Assembly (NCBI GenBank): GCA_001465935.1
Contig: LNKV01000036.1
Location: 372,001-436,000 of the forward strand
From: Clarireedia homoeocarpa
Taxonomy: Eukaryota; Ascomycota; Leotiomycetes; Helotiales; Rutstroemiaceae
Direction of reading: 5' to 3'
Length of the DNA stretch: 64,000 bases
Below the pieces are notes generated by a model that was not told where the DNA came from, ran no database searches, and saw only the letters and a program-made list of their open reading frames with translations. Below, in pieces: positions 23,444 to 34,091 of this stretch; position 1 is the first letter of the stretch; the number at the start of each line of letters is the position of its first letter. A program made the translations under genes and the position numbers.

Positions 23444-24784
23444 TCAAACAACCCCTCCGCCCGCCCTCAACCACCCCCTCAACATCGCCCTCGTTGCCTT
23501 ATCCCCCACCAGCCCCACATTAACACACTTCCCCCTCCTCAACGCCTCCCACCCCCCTTTCTTCTCAAAACCGCCTACCCCTCCCCCGCCTCCTCTCCCT
23601 CCATCCACATACCTCCTCCCCGTCCAAACCTCCCAAACACATATCCCCAGCGCAAATAAATCATCCTCGCGGTTCGCGCGCCGATCCACACCTTCGAGCC
23701 ACAAGCGTGCGCGGTTGGGAGAGATGATCGTTCCGCTTGTTATGGGCGTCCATTCTTCTTCAGAGGAGGACTCGGCCTCGGTCTCGAAAAAAGCATCCTG
23801 GAATCCGGTGAGACGTACCGAGGAATCGGTGGCGCAGTAAAGGAAGTTGGAGAGGTGGATGTCCCCGTGGATGATGCCGCGGGCGTGGAGGGAGAGCACG
23901 GCGGTTTTCATGGCTTCGGTGGTTTTTTTGCGGTACGTTGGGGTGTAGGTGTGGGGTTTGAGGGGGGTTTCGAGGGAGAGGAGGAGCCCGGTTAGGGGGC
24001 TGGTGGGGGTGGTGTAGGAGTATGAGGATGAAGCGGGAATGTCGCGCGACACGGTGCCATGTAGAGTGATAGCGGAATTCCCGGCTGCAAGATGCATGCG
24101 CAGTTCGTGGGGCGTAGCGCCGGATTTATACACCAGCGGGTGGGAGTGGAATTTATGCTGAGAAGTCGCGACGGTTGAGGCGAAGGGGACGGGGTCGATA
24201 AGGGGAGTTATAAGCGAGAGTGGTTGGTTGGGGACAGTAGGGTATGTAGAGGGTGCTGTGGTCGCGGATACCGGTGTTTGTGTGTAAAGAGCTGACGAAG
24301 GCGTATCATACGACGTTGATGTCGATGCGGATATAAGAGTTTGTCCCCAATGCGATTCCCAACCCATGCTCGAACTCTGCGGTACGAGCTGATAGGGCGA
24401 GGTCATGCTCGCTGTTTCTTGAGTCCGACCTATCGGTGGTGTGGGTAGGGGGATTGAGGGCGGAGGTCCTGGGTATGCCATCTTTAATGTATCACCCACG
24501 GATAGACACGGCAAGGAACCCAACGATGAAGCGGTATTGGGCGAAGAAGCACTATGATAGTTGCCTTCGCCTTCGCCGCCCACAAAGGCCAACCAAGAAG
24601 GTGGTGAACCAGCAGAATGCAACCCGCCTGCTGTAGTAGCACTTATTGAGGAATCGGTAAAATCGGACCAGCAGCTCAGATCAACCCAACTATTGATATC
24701 TTCGTCGGAGAGCAGTTCTTCGAAGCTGAAGATGTCGTTGGTGCTGCTGACGGGTGAGGTTGGGAAAGGAGGGAGAGGATCCAT
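23444..24784 (-). CDS. Protein kinase-like protein, catalytic loop HGD, altered DFG
   Basis: Single-exon 446-aa protein. Residues 1-200 are Ser/Thr/Pro-rich and probably disordered, beginning with an acidic patch (FSFEELLSDEDI). The C-terminal half resembles a kinase fold. VYK at 218-220 could supply the ATP-anchoring lysine. The hinge-like segment is GLLLSLETPL. The catalytic loop is HGDIHLSNFLY (306-316), keeping Asp308 and Asn313. The helix F motif is REDDLFALGICVWEVWTG. The DFG triplet is replaced by LTGF (325-328), so the metal-binding Asp appears missing. HGD in place of HRD is common in fungal atypical kinases. Activity is uncertain and it may be a pseudokinase. The last residues are Gly-rich. 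Confidence 0.72.
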   Translation of the reverse strand: MDPLPPFPTSPVSSTNDIFSFEELLSDEDINSWVDLSCWSDFTDSSISATTAGGLHSAGSPPSWLAFVGGEGEGNYHSASSPNTASSLGSLPCLSVGDTLKMAYPGPPPSIPLPTPPIGRTQETASMTSPYQLVPQSSSMGWESHWGQTLISASTSTSYDTPSSALYTQTPVSATTAPSTYPTVPNQPLSLITPLIDPVPFASTVATSQHKFHSHPLVYKSGATPHELRMHLAAGNSAITLHGTVSRDIPASSSYSYTTPTSPLTGLLLSLETPLKPHTYTPTYRKKTTEAMKTAVLSLHARGIIHGDIHLSNFLYCATDSSVRLTGFQDAFFETEAESSSEEEWTPITSGTIISPNRARLWLEGVDRRANREDDLFALGICVWEVWTGRRYVDGGRGGGGGVGGFEKKGGWEALRRGKCVNVGLVGDKATRAMLRGWLRAGGGVV

Positions 24785-25615
24785 CGTTTCGGTGTGGGCG
24801 AGGGTGGTTTTTAATTGTGTTCTGAGATACCTTCTTTGGAAAATGAGGAGATTGAGGGTTCCACTGTGGATGAAATGAGATGGCTAGATGCGCTCTAGGA
24901 AATGTGTAGGTGGAAGCACCGTGCGGACTAGACTGAACTGCACTGCACTGCACTGGATGGGGCTGGGCTTTAACGCATATGTAAAGAAGTTGTGGGTTGG
25001 GAGACCTGCAAGGAGACCGGAAAGTTTTTTTTTTTTTCTTTCTTTTTCTTCTTTCCTTACTTGCCTCTTCTTTTGAGCTTCTTTTAGAGAAGTGGTGGCA
25101 AGGTTTATAAAATGCAAATGTGAAAATCAACTTCCTTCGTAGTAGTTGATTAAAGTGCACAGCTCTGCTTTGAGATTAATGGGATTGGTGAGATTGTAGG
25201 ATTGCATGGTACAAGCTCATATTTTGTGCGCGTAGATCAATCAATCAACCATTCAGGCACACTAGTCACACAGGCATAGAAGTAAATGTGAATAACTGGT
25301 GCGTGCCGTGTTCGGGCAATCATTCAATCAATCAATAGATAGATAATCTGACTCTTACCGGAAAGCTCTCCAAGAACCCGGTGCACTGCCATACATGCAC
25401 GCCGTTCCGAGTTTCACGTAGAAGCAATCAAACTGCATAGAAGGTCTAGAATCACATCCTCCTGCAATATCGTGATTAGGCACTAGATCAAGTAGGCCCT
25501 AGGGTATCCATACTCCTCGTGGTATACCTAACAAGAACCCTCTAACTTCTTCCTCGAGCGGACATCTTGCGCAATGCCTGCGCTAAACCCCGGGTAAATT
25601 CTGCCTCGGGCAGCA
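24785..25615. other. Leader and upstream region of the kinase-like gene
   Basis: Contains a pyrimidine-rich block on the plus strand (about 25023-25085), purine-rich in the direction of the kinase gene, and CTGCACTG-type short repeats near 24938-24955. No coding exon supported. Confidence 0.4.
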
Positions 25616-26118
25616 CTAGAATCCCCCTGGATTACACATAGACTCTGTCGGCAGTAGTATCCGGTGCGCAATTGCATCCTGGATAATGCGAGAGTGTGGT
25701 GGGTGAGAAGGTGGGAGGGTGAGAATGTTGGGCAGGAATTTTTTGCGTGGGGCGATGAGGGCCTCATTCTCCTCGTCTTTGAGAGAAAACGTGGTTTGCT
25801 GATGCTGCACTAACATATTGTAGTATGATAGGATAGGTGAGTGGGAACCTTGTTCCCGGGGCGTTGGGTCGCGGGTCTTGGGGAGGTCGGGGAAGAGAAG
25901 AGTTTTTTCCTGTTCGCCTGCGAGACGAGTCGTAGCCACTTGGCTGATTTGGTTAGGTTGGATTGATCTAGCTTGATGGAATATTGAGACTGCAATGCTA
26001 GGAGCTTGCTTGTACTTTCCTTGTGGCTGACTGTGGTGAAGTGATAGTGTAGTAGTGAGTACCTCCTGATTTGGTCTCTATGGAATCGGTTAAAAGCACC
26101 AACGATAGTTTGCTTCAT
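25616..26118 (-). CDS. Doubtful small two-exon gene, hypothetical protein
   Basis: ATG at 26118 reads MKQTIVGAFNRFHRDQIR. A possible intron, 26062-25944 (GTACTC donor; CCTAACC branch; AAATCAG acceptor), joins in frame to SQVATTRLAGEQEKTLLF. The frame then runs to TAG 25616-25618, giving about 127 aa with charged and Pro-rich segments (FSLKDEENEALIAPRKKF). I recognise no domain. One base less in the GGGGG run near 25624 would extend the frame through ARGRIYPGFSAGIAQDVRSR to a stop at 25528, which may mean an indel or a missed boundary. Support is only splice-signal and frame continuity. Confidence 0.33.
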
Positions 26119-28774
26119 GGTCAAAACCGCCAGAGAATTTGCGCATTTTTCTAACTAGAAATCCTAAATGAAACCCAACGCCATACCTGAATTGATTTCC
26201 CTTTCCTATGTTTTCCCTGAATTCCCTACGTGAACGCCTGCCGCAAAGCCCAAAACGCTAAAATTTTCCAAACCTATTGCCCAGCCGCAGCAAAACAAAA
26301 ACAAGAACGAAAAAGCCTCAGAAAACAGATATCTCTTCCAGGCAACCAGAGTCCAGTCCATGCAGTACTAGTCCCGCTAACCAAGCAGCCCTTTCCTTCC
26401 AATCAATATCTACACCGCCACTATACCATACCTCCTAGCACGAAATCAAACACAAACGAGAAACAATCCAAACTCCCCTCCATCTCTTACCTCCTTACTG
26501 CCCGCTCCGAAGACCACAGAGACGTTTGAGACGACTCAAGTATACATGGCTCCGACTCGGGGGAAGTGGTTTTATGTTGAGTGAAAGGGAGCTTTTGGAA
26601 GGATTGATTTTCGGGTTTGATTGTGGTAGGAAGATATGGATGAGACGCTAGTGAAGAGTTGTACTCTGAAGGAGAGTTGCCGACTTTATGGGACGAATTT
26701 GGTTTGGGGATGACACGAGACTCTTAGTTGAGAATCGGAAAAATGAAGTGAAGTGGAGCGACCAAGAAAATGTAGCGAGTGGCATTTTTATGTATTTGTA
26801 GAGGCATGTATGTTTTGAACGAGTGTGAAGTCTATTGAAAATGAACTGTCTGCTGTGGATGACGGATGTCGATCATATTTGAGGTATAGTTTTGTAATTG
26901 ATTCGAAGATTGACTGTAAGTAAAAACTTAGCTTATCAGCGAGAAGTTTGAGATGTATAGAGAGTTGAGCATACAGTCAGAGACCCAGGCCTCTCCATTG
27001 CGGACAAATCGATAGAAGAAGGTGGATTGGAGTTGAACAGCCCAAATTGTGAATCTGCGCTCTGAGTATAGGAAATTGCTGCCTCGCGAATGACATTATG
27101 TTGGAGGAAATGACGATGAGGAATAGACACACTTCAATAGATGAGAAATATGAGCGCTTTAGACGAATAGATGTATGTAGACACTCGAAGTCAACGGAGG
27201 CAAGAAGAGTCATCACTTGCCTGAGGACGGCACAAGCCTAGACTCTTGCCTCCGCATCCTATGAAAGGATCTTACGGTGACAAAAGCATTTTGGCATCAG
27301 CTGAAGGCCAGACCATTAGAAAAATGGTACTTGAGGTTTGAAACGGGTTAGAACTTATGATGAGAAAAGTAGCAGATGACTGTTCTCAAATACTTGTCAC
27401 AAGGACTAAAGAAGATATTCTCGCGGACGATGTTGGGCCAGCCTACTACTAACATCCGCAGCTGGCCTGGCTATGTGAATGAATTTTCTCTTGCTTCGAA
27501 TAAGCCTCCAAAATCGAACACTTTCGGTGCTTTTCCGGATGTGAAACTACGGCCTGCCAGAGTTAAGAGTCGACAGACGACAGGAGAGAGTGAAAATGGT
27601 CACAGGGTGCTACAGGTAGCAGCTTGTCCGAATCCTCTTCGAAGAGTCAAAAAAGCTTCTTGAAACACCAACAATCTGGATCATCGGTCGATATCTCGTC
27701 CACGATAACCTCCTTTCTGACCAAGCGAGACTAGAATGACCGGCATATCAGCCTTATATGCTCCGCCGCGCTCAAGGTTGGCGCTGGACTTGATTGGGTT
27801 AAGTGTTGAAGCCACATCTGTCCGCTTTGAATGGCCGCGCACTGCCAGCCGTGGCTGGTGACCACATCGACCACCAACAAAGAAATCTGGAAAGCCACGC
27901 AAACTTCCACGCACAATGTTCCAGCGTGAGAGTTGGCAAGAAATATTCGTGCTGCACACAGTACGTATGTAGTCGCGACATACTGGATATCAAATTCTTG
28001 AGATCTCGACGACCTCTCCTGCCTGAGACTACCAGGCTTGCGTGCTCTCAAAATAGATCGGGCAAAAATGTTATTTGGATGATTGACCACCTCTCCGAAA
28101 GGTCGGATGGAGTATGGCACCTGCCCTATCGGCCTTGATAGAGCCTCGATAGAGCGATTTCATACGATAAAGGAACGACAGCTGGTGAGCATACCGCAAA
28201 AGCCTCGTTTTGGCCTTGGCTTTGACCAGAAGTCGAAGTTGCACGGGCGCCTGCGATAGAAATCGCGAACAACATTGGAGTGCTTACGTTATCAATACCT
28301 GGGCAACCAGTTTGCACAATCCAAAACCACCCAATGGAGCGCTTACCGTCTGTCGACCGCGGCTCAATTAGAGGGTGACCGTCAAATGGCACTTTTACAG
28401 TAATGAGAATGCTGCGGTTGGTAGACTCAGCGTCGCATATTCCACGCTTTTGCTTCCTACTCCCAATCAAGTGATTTTGCGGGGAACGAAACATTCTCTG
28501 GTTGAGGCGCTGCACAGGCACTATTGGGACAGCCTGAAAATGACCGTAGATGGAGTACGTTGCGGTTTACCGATGTTCATATATAGAGAGAGCAAGGGAT
28601 CTTGGTCTCTCTCAACCACTACAACATCAAACACTCACTCTTTTTAATCTGCTGATATTCGAGTTGGTGGTGCGGAAGTTCTCATTTCGTTTTCTTTTCC
28701 CTTTCGACGCTCATTACAAACTGTTATCATATCTCCACAGCCACTCTTTAGTGGCAGCTAATTAATCACACAAG
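26119..28774. other. 2.7-kb region with no supported gene
   Basis: Open frames on both strands (for example 27376-27663 plus, 27731-28120 minus, 28126-28521 minus) are short and show no motif, signal or splice partner that I trust. The right end is the promoter of the Fig1-like gene. Confidence 0.4.
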
Positions 28775-29766
28775 ATGTCTACCGTACGAAGGCCCATGAG
28801 TAAGTTCTTTTGATACTCCAATGCGCACTAGACTTGATCTAACTTTATGCAGGGCCAAAGAACATCATCGTTCGTGCCTCGATTTGGGTTCTAGCAGCCA
28901 TCCCATTCTACACAATGTCGGGTGAGGTTATTCTTCTTGATTCCTGCGAGAAGCTCCAGCTAACATGATGGTGCTAGCACTGGCGATTGCTGGCTCTGCG
29001 ACAACCACCCCTGGAGTAGAAAATATCTTCATCGGGCAACTTTCCAAAGTTGGGACCGATGGGAGCAAGTTAGGAGGGTTGAGAATCGGTTATGTGGGTG
29101 AGTCTTAGCATCAATCCCTCAAATTTAAACAATAGCATGCTAACTGTTCCACTAGGTCTCTGCGCATTCGTAGGGAACCAAGGAGCCAACGGAAACACGT
29201 TCGATAACACGAACGGTTTCCAATGTATAGGCAAGCCCTATTCACAATCCGCCGCCGAGATCGGCACAACCCTTCATGTCGACACCGACATTGTCGAACT
29301 AGGGCAAAAGCTCCAGAACGACATCACAATCTTCATGCCAGCTGTGGCACTGTCCTTCTTCCTCGTTGGCTTCCTCGTTGATACATTTGCATGGCTCTTT
29401 GCTGGTCTAGGACGACCTGTTGGAGCTGCTGGTACAATCGCCATGCCATTCTTATGGGCTGCTGTTGCCACCAGTCTGGGTGCAGCTTACACATTGACTG
29501 TTTCTGTCAACGCAATCAACACCGTGCTTGGAGATGACGCTGTAGGCTGTGCGGCGAATATACAAATCACACAAGGCAAGACAATGGAAGGTCTTCAATG
29601 GTCCGCTTTTGGTTTCGCTTTTATCTTTGCCTTGGCTATCTACATGGTGTCAAGAGATAACATGTATGGATTCAACATCATGCCTCGCAACCGTTCTCGT
29701 GGACGCAGAGATGACTACTACTCTGATATCTCCGATGAGCGATCGATGAGTTACTCACCAAGATAG
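28775..29766 (+). CDS. Fig1-like four-transmembrane protein (Ca2+ regulator / claudin-like)
   Basis: Likely plasma-membrane protein; Fig1 proteins promote Ca2+ influx and membrane fusion in mating. Four exons: 28775-28799, 28853-28921, 28978-29097 and 29156-29766. Introns are 53-58 nt with GTAAGT, GTGAGG and GTGAGT donors. The joins are RRPM|RPKN, MS|ALAIAG and YV|GLCAF, and the product is 274 aa. TM1 is near IIVRASIWVLAAIPFYTMSA. The first extracellular loop has GLCAFVGN and FQCI, a claudin/Fig1-like cysteine pair. TM2 to TM4 follow (FMPAVALSFFLVGFLVD, GTIAMPFLWAAVATSLGAAY, FGFAFIFALAIYMVS). The cytoplasmic tail is Arg/Ser/Tyr-rich. A Sur7/PalI-type assignment is the main alternative. Confidence 0.78.
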
Positions 29767-30920
29767 ACGGCAATTAAGGTACCTGGGCAGAATCAAGACA
29801 TCCTGTAAAATAAAACATTTGCATCGTTGGCATACCGGACCACAGCATAGAAAGGCAAAGAAGGCGTGAGGTGGCGTTTTTATAGGATGCGGTCATAAAT
29901 ATTTCTGTTTGTATGGGTTTTTCTTTTTCTTTGATATCACCATGTCTTTCTATTCGACTGCTAGTCAGCTAGATCAATACGCTTTAATATATTTGTGCTT
30001 TTCATGCTTGATGAGTGAGGAACGTGATGGTATGTATGATAATATATCACTCAATGGGAGACCAAGACGAAGACGATCCCTCCTCTATAGCTGTGAACCG
30101 CAAACTTACCGAAAAAGTATCACTGTAGGTACTCTGTACCCATAAGCCTTTATGCCTCTCAGCTATTCAATCTCGCCGTCATCATGGGAAAGATTCTGCC
30201 CGGAAAGGGTTCATGGCCCACCATGTTTCTTTGAATTTCGAGATAGTGATCTCCACGAATTTCACGTGCGCTGTGGACATCCATTCCATTCCCCGAAGCC
30301 TTCCTCCGTCGGATCGCCCAGAAGTGATCTGACGAGGTCTGGAGCCCACGCCCAAATTAGTGTCTACTAGAGCGCCAGTCACGCTGTCTTTCGTACCAGA
30401 TGTTTTCAAGGTCCTACAGCAGATTTAGCATTCGCTGAGGACGTTCTGTAGATAGATCCGGACAAGAGATTAACTGCTGACAGGCTACTTCGACACTCTT
30501 AGCTGAAGCCAATTGTTTACTGAGTACAAAGACATAAACCTAGCTATGTTTCTGGTCCTTGCGACGGCGTTGAGTCTGTGGTGAACCTCAAAGTGGGATA
30601 TGTAGACGGCCGCCGAAGACAATCTGTATGGCGAACCATTGTTGAGAATGTAAACAAGCATCTAACACATAAGTTACTAAATCCCACTAGAATTCGATTG
30701 AAGTCATGAAGTTTCCGTCGTGGCGTCAACATAGTAAATCGCCTCGCTTCCAGAGCTTTCTTTCAAGGTTCAAAGTTCTTTTCCCCGGCACTAAACTCCG
30801 AACGTCATCGCCATCACCACCTAATATTCCTTCCTTGCGCCAGTACAAAACAACTTCGGTCGACCGTCTTACAACATCTCAACCCAACTGAGTACAACAA
30901 TTCAGAAAATACCATTCAAG
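29767..30920. other. Spacer between the Fig1-like and GHITM-like genes
   Basis: 1.15 kb without a recognisable gene. CT- and AC-rich leader sequence precedes the start at 30921. Confidence 0.4.
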
Positions 30921-32072
30921 ATGGCTTTCGCAATGCGCCGACCATTTCAACTCCCTACCACTTTGGCACTTGCCTCGAAATCTACAATCAAATCCATCCC
31001 CGCGCGAGCTTTCCACTCCTCCCGCCCTACAAACACTTTCTTCACTTCCCGAACAACGTCGCCTATCAATACTCTCACCAAGGCGAAAAATGCATTCAGA
31101 CAGTCAAGGACGTATATCCAGCAACCTGCTGTTCAAGCACCAAATGCTAGTTTACTGCAGAAATTGGTCGTTGGTGGTGCGATGTTTGGAGGAACCTTGA
31201 TTGCTATCAACTTGGTATGCTTCCCTCCCTCTCTGTCTCTTCCTTTATCCAGGGTAAAGTAACTTATCTCTCGATAGGTCTTCAACCGTGAAACCCGTGA
31301 AGATGGCGGAATGCCGGCCTTCGAGCGCGCATACCTTAACGACACATTCATGCACACAGGTATTGGAATCGGTATAATTGGATTGTCTGCGCGCGCCATG
31401 TTCCAAAGCGGGTTTATCTACAGAATGATGGCGACAAACCCATGGGTTGTCATGATCGGTGGTATTGGTTTGAGTATTGGTACAATGATGGGAACAAGGG
31501 CCACGGATCCTAGCAAGTGAGTTTTTGCCCCTCTTTCTTGGTTTGCGAAATGTGAAAGGACGATATACTGATATGAATTTACTAGCTATATACAAAAATA
31601 TGCTCTCTGGTCTGCCTTCAACGTTACTCAAGCCGCATTCATTGCTCCACTCCTCTTCATGGCACCGCCTGCCATCATCGGCCGCGCTGGACTCTACACG
31701 CTCGCCATGATGGGATCGATTTCCTTCGTTGGTGCCACTGCTAAGCAAGAAAAGTACCTCTACCTTGGTGGACCACTCCTTGCTGGTTGTGCTCTCGTTG
31801 CCGTATCTGGTTTCGCGCCTTTAGTCCTTCCCGCCACTGCAACTCGTGCTCTGGCTTTCACTGAGAACGTCTGGCTATGGGGTGGTCTGGCCGTCTTTGG
31901 TGGCTTCACACTCTATGATGTGCAGAAGATCTTGGCTCATGCTAGAATGGCCGAGAGGGGTCTGCTTAGACGAGACGCGGTCAATGAGAGTATCAGTCTA
32001 GAACTGGACTTCTTGAATATCTTTGTAAGGATGGTGCAGATTTTGATGATGCAGCAAAACAGGAGGAAGTAG
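30921..32072 (+). CDS. Mitochondrial BAX-inhibitor-1 family protein (GHITM type)
   Basis: Likely inner mitochondrial membrane protein of the TMBIM/BI-1 family, linked in animals to cristae structure and ion exchange. Exons are 30921-31214, 31278-31516 and 31586-32072. The joins are LIAINL|VFNRET and ATDPS|NYIQKY, and the product is 339 aa. The Arg/Ser-rich N-terminus (MAFAMRRPFQLP to ARAFHSSRP) looks like a mitochondrial presequence with a cleavage-like RAFHSS. About seven hydrophobic segments follow, ending in AVFGGFTLYDVQKILAHARM and SISLELDFLNIFVRMVQIL, the typical C-terminal BI-1 block with conserved Asp residues. A run of A (32310-32327) lies in the 3' region. Confidence 0.9.
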
Positions 32073-32689
32073 ATGGAAAAACATACGCAATGGTTGGAGA
32101 TTGTTAGAAGGACAAGATGATCAGATAAGTCGATGGTATTAGGAGGACGGGTATTATGGTAGTAGCATTCGTGATCAAGGAGCTTATGGCGCTCAAAAAT
32201 ATCAAGAGTGCGGTTCTCACTCTGTTTTATTGTAGGACTTTGGGTTTATTTTATTTTCTCCTCTCTGTTCTCTAAATGTTTGAGCATTACAACCCAAAAT
32301 TTTTAACAAAAAAAAAAAAAAAAATACAAATAAAAACAGTTAAAACAAAAACATGATACTGTAAAACGAATCAGTTATCTGGCATTTATCGAATCTATCG
32401 GATTGTGGGCTCTGATCCCGCTCATCCTTCACTACCTAATGATTCTTCCGTATGCTCTTTTTTTCGTTCACACTCGTTGTCCGTTGCTAGGATGGAAATT
32501 TCACGACACATTTTACAATGATTATCTTGTTTCTATTCCTAAAATATTTACGTAGACTTCAAGATCGCGGGACATAGCTCCATCCGAGCTCCTCAGGTAA
32601 ACAAGAAGACGGCATTATTTAGGAACAGGTTCATGACAACAATTCAAATATGTACAATACCCCTTTTCACCAAACCGTTACTATCTAGC
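32073..32689. other. Convergent 3' spacer with poly-A run
   Basis: 617 bases between stops, AT-rich, with a single-base A run of about 18 at 32310-32327. No gene. Confidence 0.45.
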
Positions 32690-33382
32690 CTACTCCAAGG
32701 GCGGGAACTTTCTTTCAAAATGACTCGGGCACTCATACCCTCCAGGATTGACCTCCAAATATCTCTGATGATAATCCTCAGCATCCCACCACTCGCCCGC
32801 CTGCAATATCTCAGTAACAACATTCCCTTTCCACCACTTCTCATTGACCTGTTTCGTCACCTCCTCCGCAATCTTCTTCTGCTCATCATCATGATAGAAA
32901 ATTCCCGATCGGTATTGGCTTCCCGTGTCTGGTCCCTGACGATTTGCTGTTGTTGGGTCATGCATTCGGTAGAAGTACTCAAGAAGTTGGCGGTAGGTGA
33001 TCTGAGAGGGGTCGTAATGGATTTGAAGGGCTTCGGCATCTAGTTTTACAGTTAGTGATTTGTTCTCTTTGCTTATGATATTTTATCATATCAGATTGGA
33101 AGTGGATGACTCACGACCAGTCCTTCCAGAACACACGACGCGATAACTTGGGCTAGCAGTATCACCACCGATATATCCCACGCGCGCATCATATAGTCCC
33201 TTTCCGGTGAACTCTTTGCGATACATATGCTCGACGCCCCAGAAACATCCAGCTGCTACGGTGCATTTCTGCGCGGAATCAGGAATCGAGGCAGGTGTGA
33301 AGGCTGGCTGGTTTAGGCCCAAGGAGCTCGAGGTTGTGAAGGGCCGTAAAAGGCGATTCAGGAAATTGGGCATGTTAGCCAT
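32690..33382 (-). CDS. msrA: Peptide methionine-(S)-S-oxide reductase
   Basis: Repairs methionine sulfoxide in proteins using thioredoxin. Exons are 33382-33115 and 33039-32690; the intron is 75 nt (GTGAGT...AACTAG). The splice joins CSGRTG|HAEALQIHYDP. The catalytic motif is AAGCFWGVEHMYRKEF with the nucleophilic Cys. Further blocks are DARVGYIGGDTASPSY, DPTTANRQGPDTGSQYRSGI and the end GGYECPSHFERKFP, whose Cys may help resolve the intermediate. The ATG at 33382 gives 205 aa, close to family length. ATG 33373 is also possible. ATG 33478 would add a hydrophobic leader (TLLLFLLGGVIM) that could be a targeting signal. Confidence 0.9.
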
Positions 33383-34091
33383 GATAACGCCGCCGAGGAG
33401 GAATAAGAGGAGGGTGCGGGGTGAAGGCAGATTGATGATTGTTGAAGGTTGCGAGTATCTGTGAATATGACAATTCAAGTCTGAATTGCGGAATGGTTAT
33501 TGATGATTTGGTCTATTCTTTGAGGTGAGCGGCGGACAAAATATAAAAGCTTCGGAGTTGTAGGTGGCAAGTGCATCAAGGCGTCATGATGGAGGGGTTC
33601 ACACAATGCATAGAAGCTTGGACCACTCGAGCTGACAAATAAGAGATGACAGATACTGACGCCAATCAGGAAGGTCATCGGCGTCGGCGTTTGTTTATTC
33701 CCATCTTATCTTGATACCATGAGCCACTGTTGGTCATAATGTCAATGATTCCACATCGCTCCACATAGAAGGGATTTCAACGAATTTGCCGGCTCTGGCT
33801 GACGTCGCTCCCAGACGACTACGAGTCCCTTCATCTCGTCAACCTCATGACAATGATACCAGTGCTTCAGCCCGTCTCCACCTCATGTGGGACGTTACGC
33901 TTTCTATTTCTGCGTGCGGCGAGAAGTTGTACGAAGATTTAGTAGTAATCTATCTTGTCATTACTTGTCTGGATATGGATACTACGAATGCTCAAATATT
34001 TGCGTCCAATTATAAATTATATTACAGTCTAACAGAAGGATAACTACTGCTGCATTGCCAGCCAGCGCTCAATTGAAGCCAATCAACGAAT
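33383..34091. other. Spacer between MsrA and the peroxidase gene
   Basis: 709 bases holding the MsrA promoter and the peroxidase 3' end. No further gene seen. Confidence 0.4.

Noticed and set aside
23280..23840. Plus-strand Pro-rich frame opposite the kinase-like gene
   Set aside because: Antisense shadow of the Gly-rich kinase C-terminus.
27731..28521. Two minus-strand frames of about 130 residues
   Set aside because: No motif, no signal, no plausible splice link between them, and equally long frames on the other strand.
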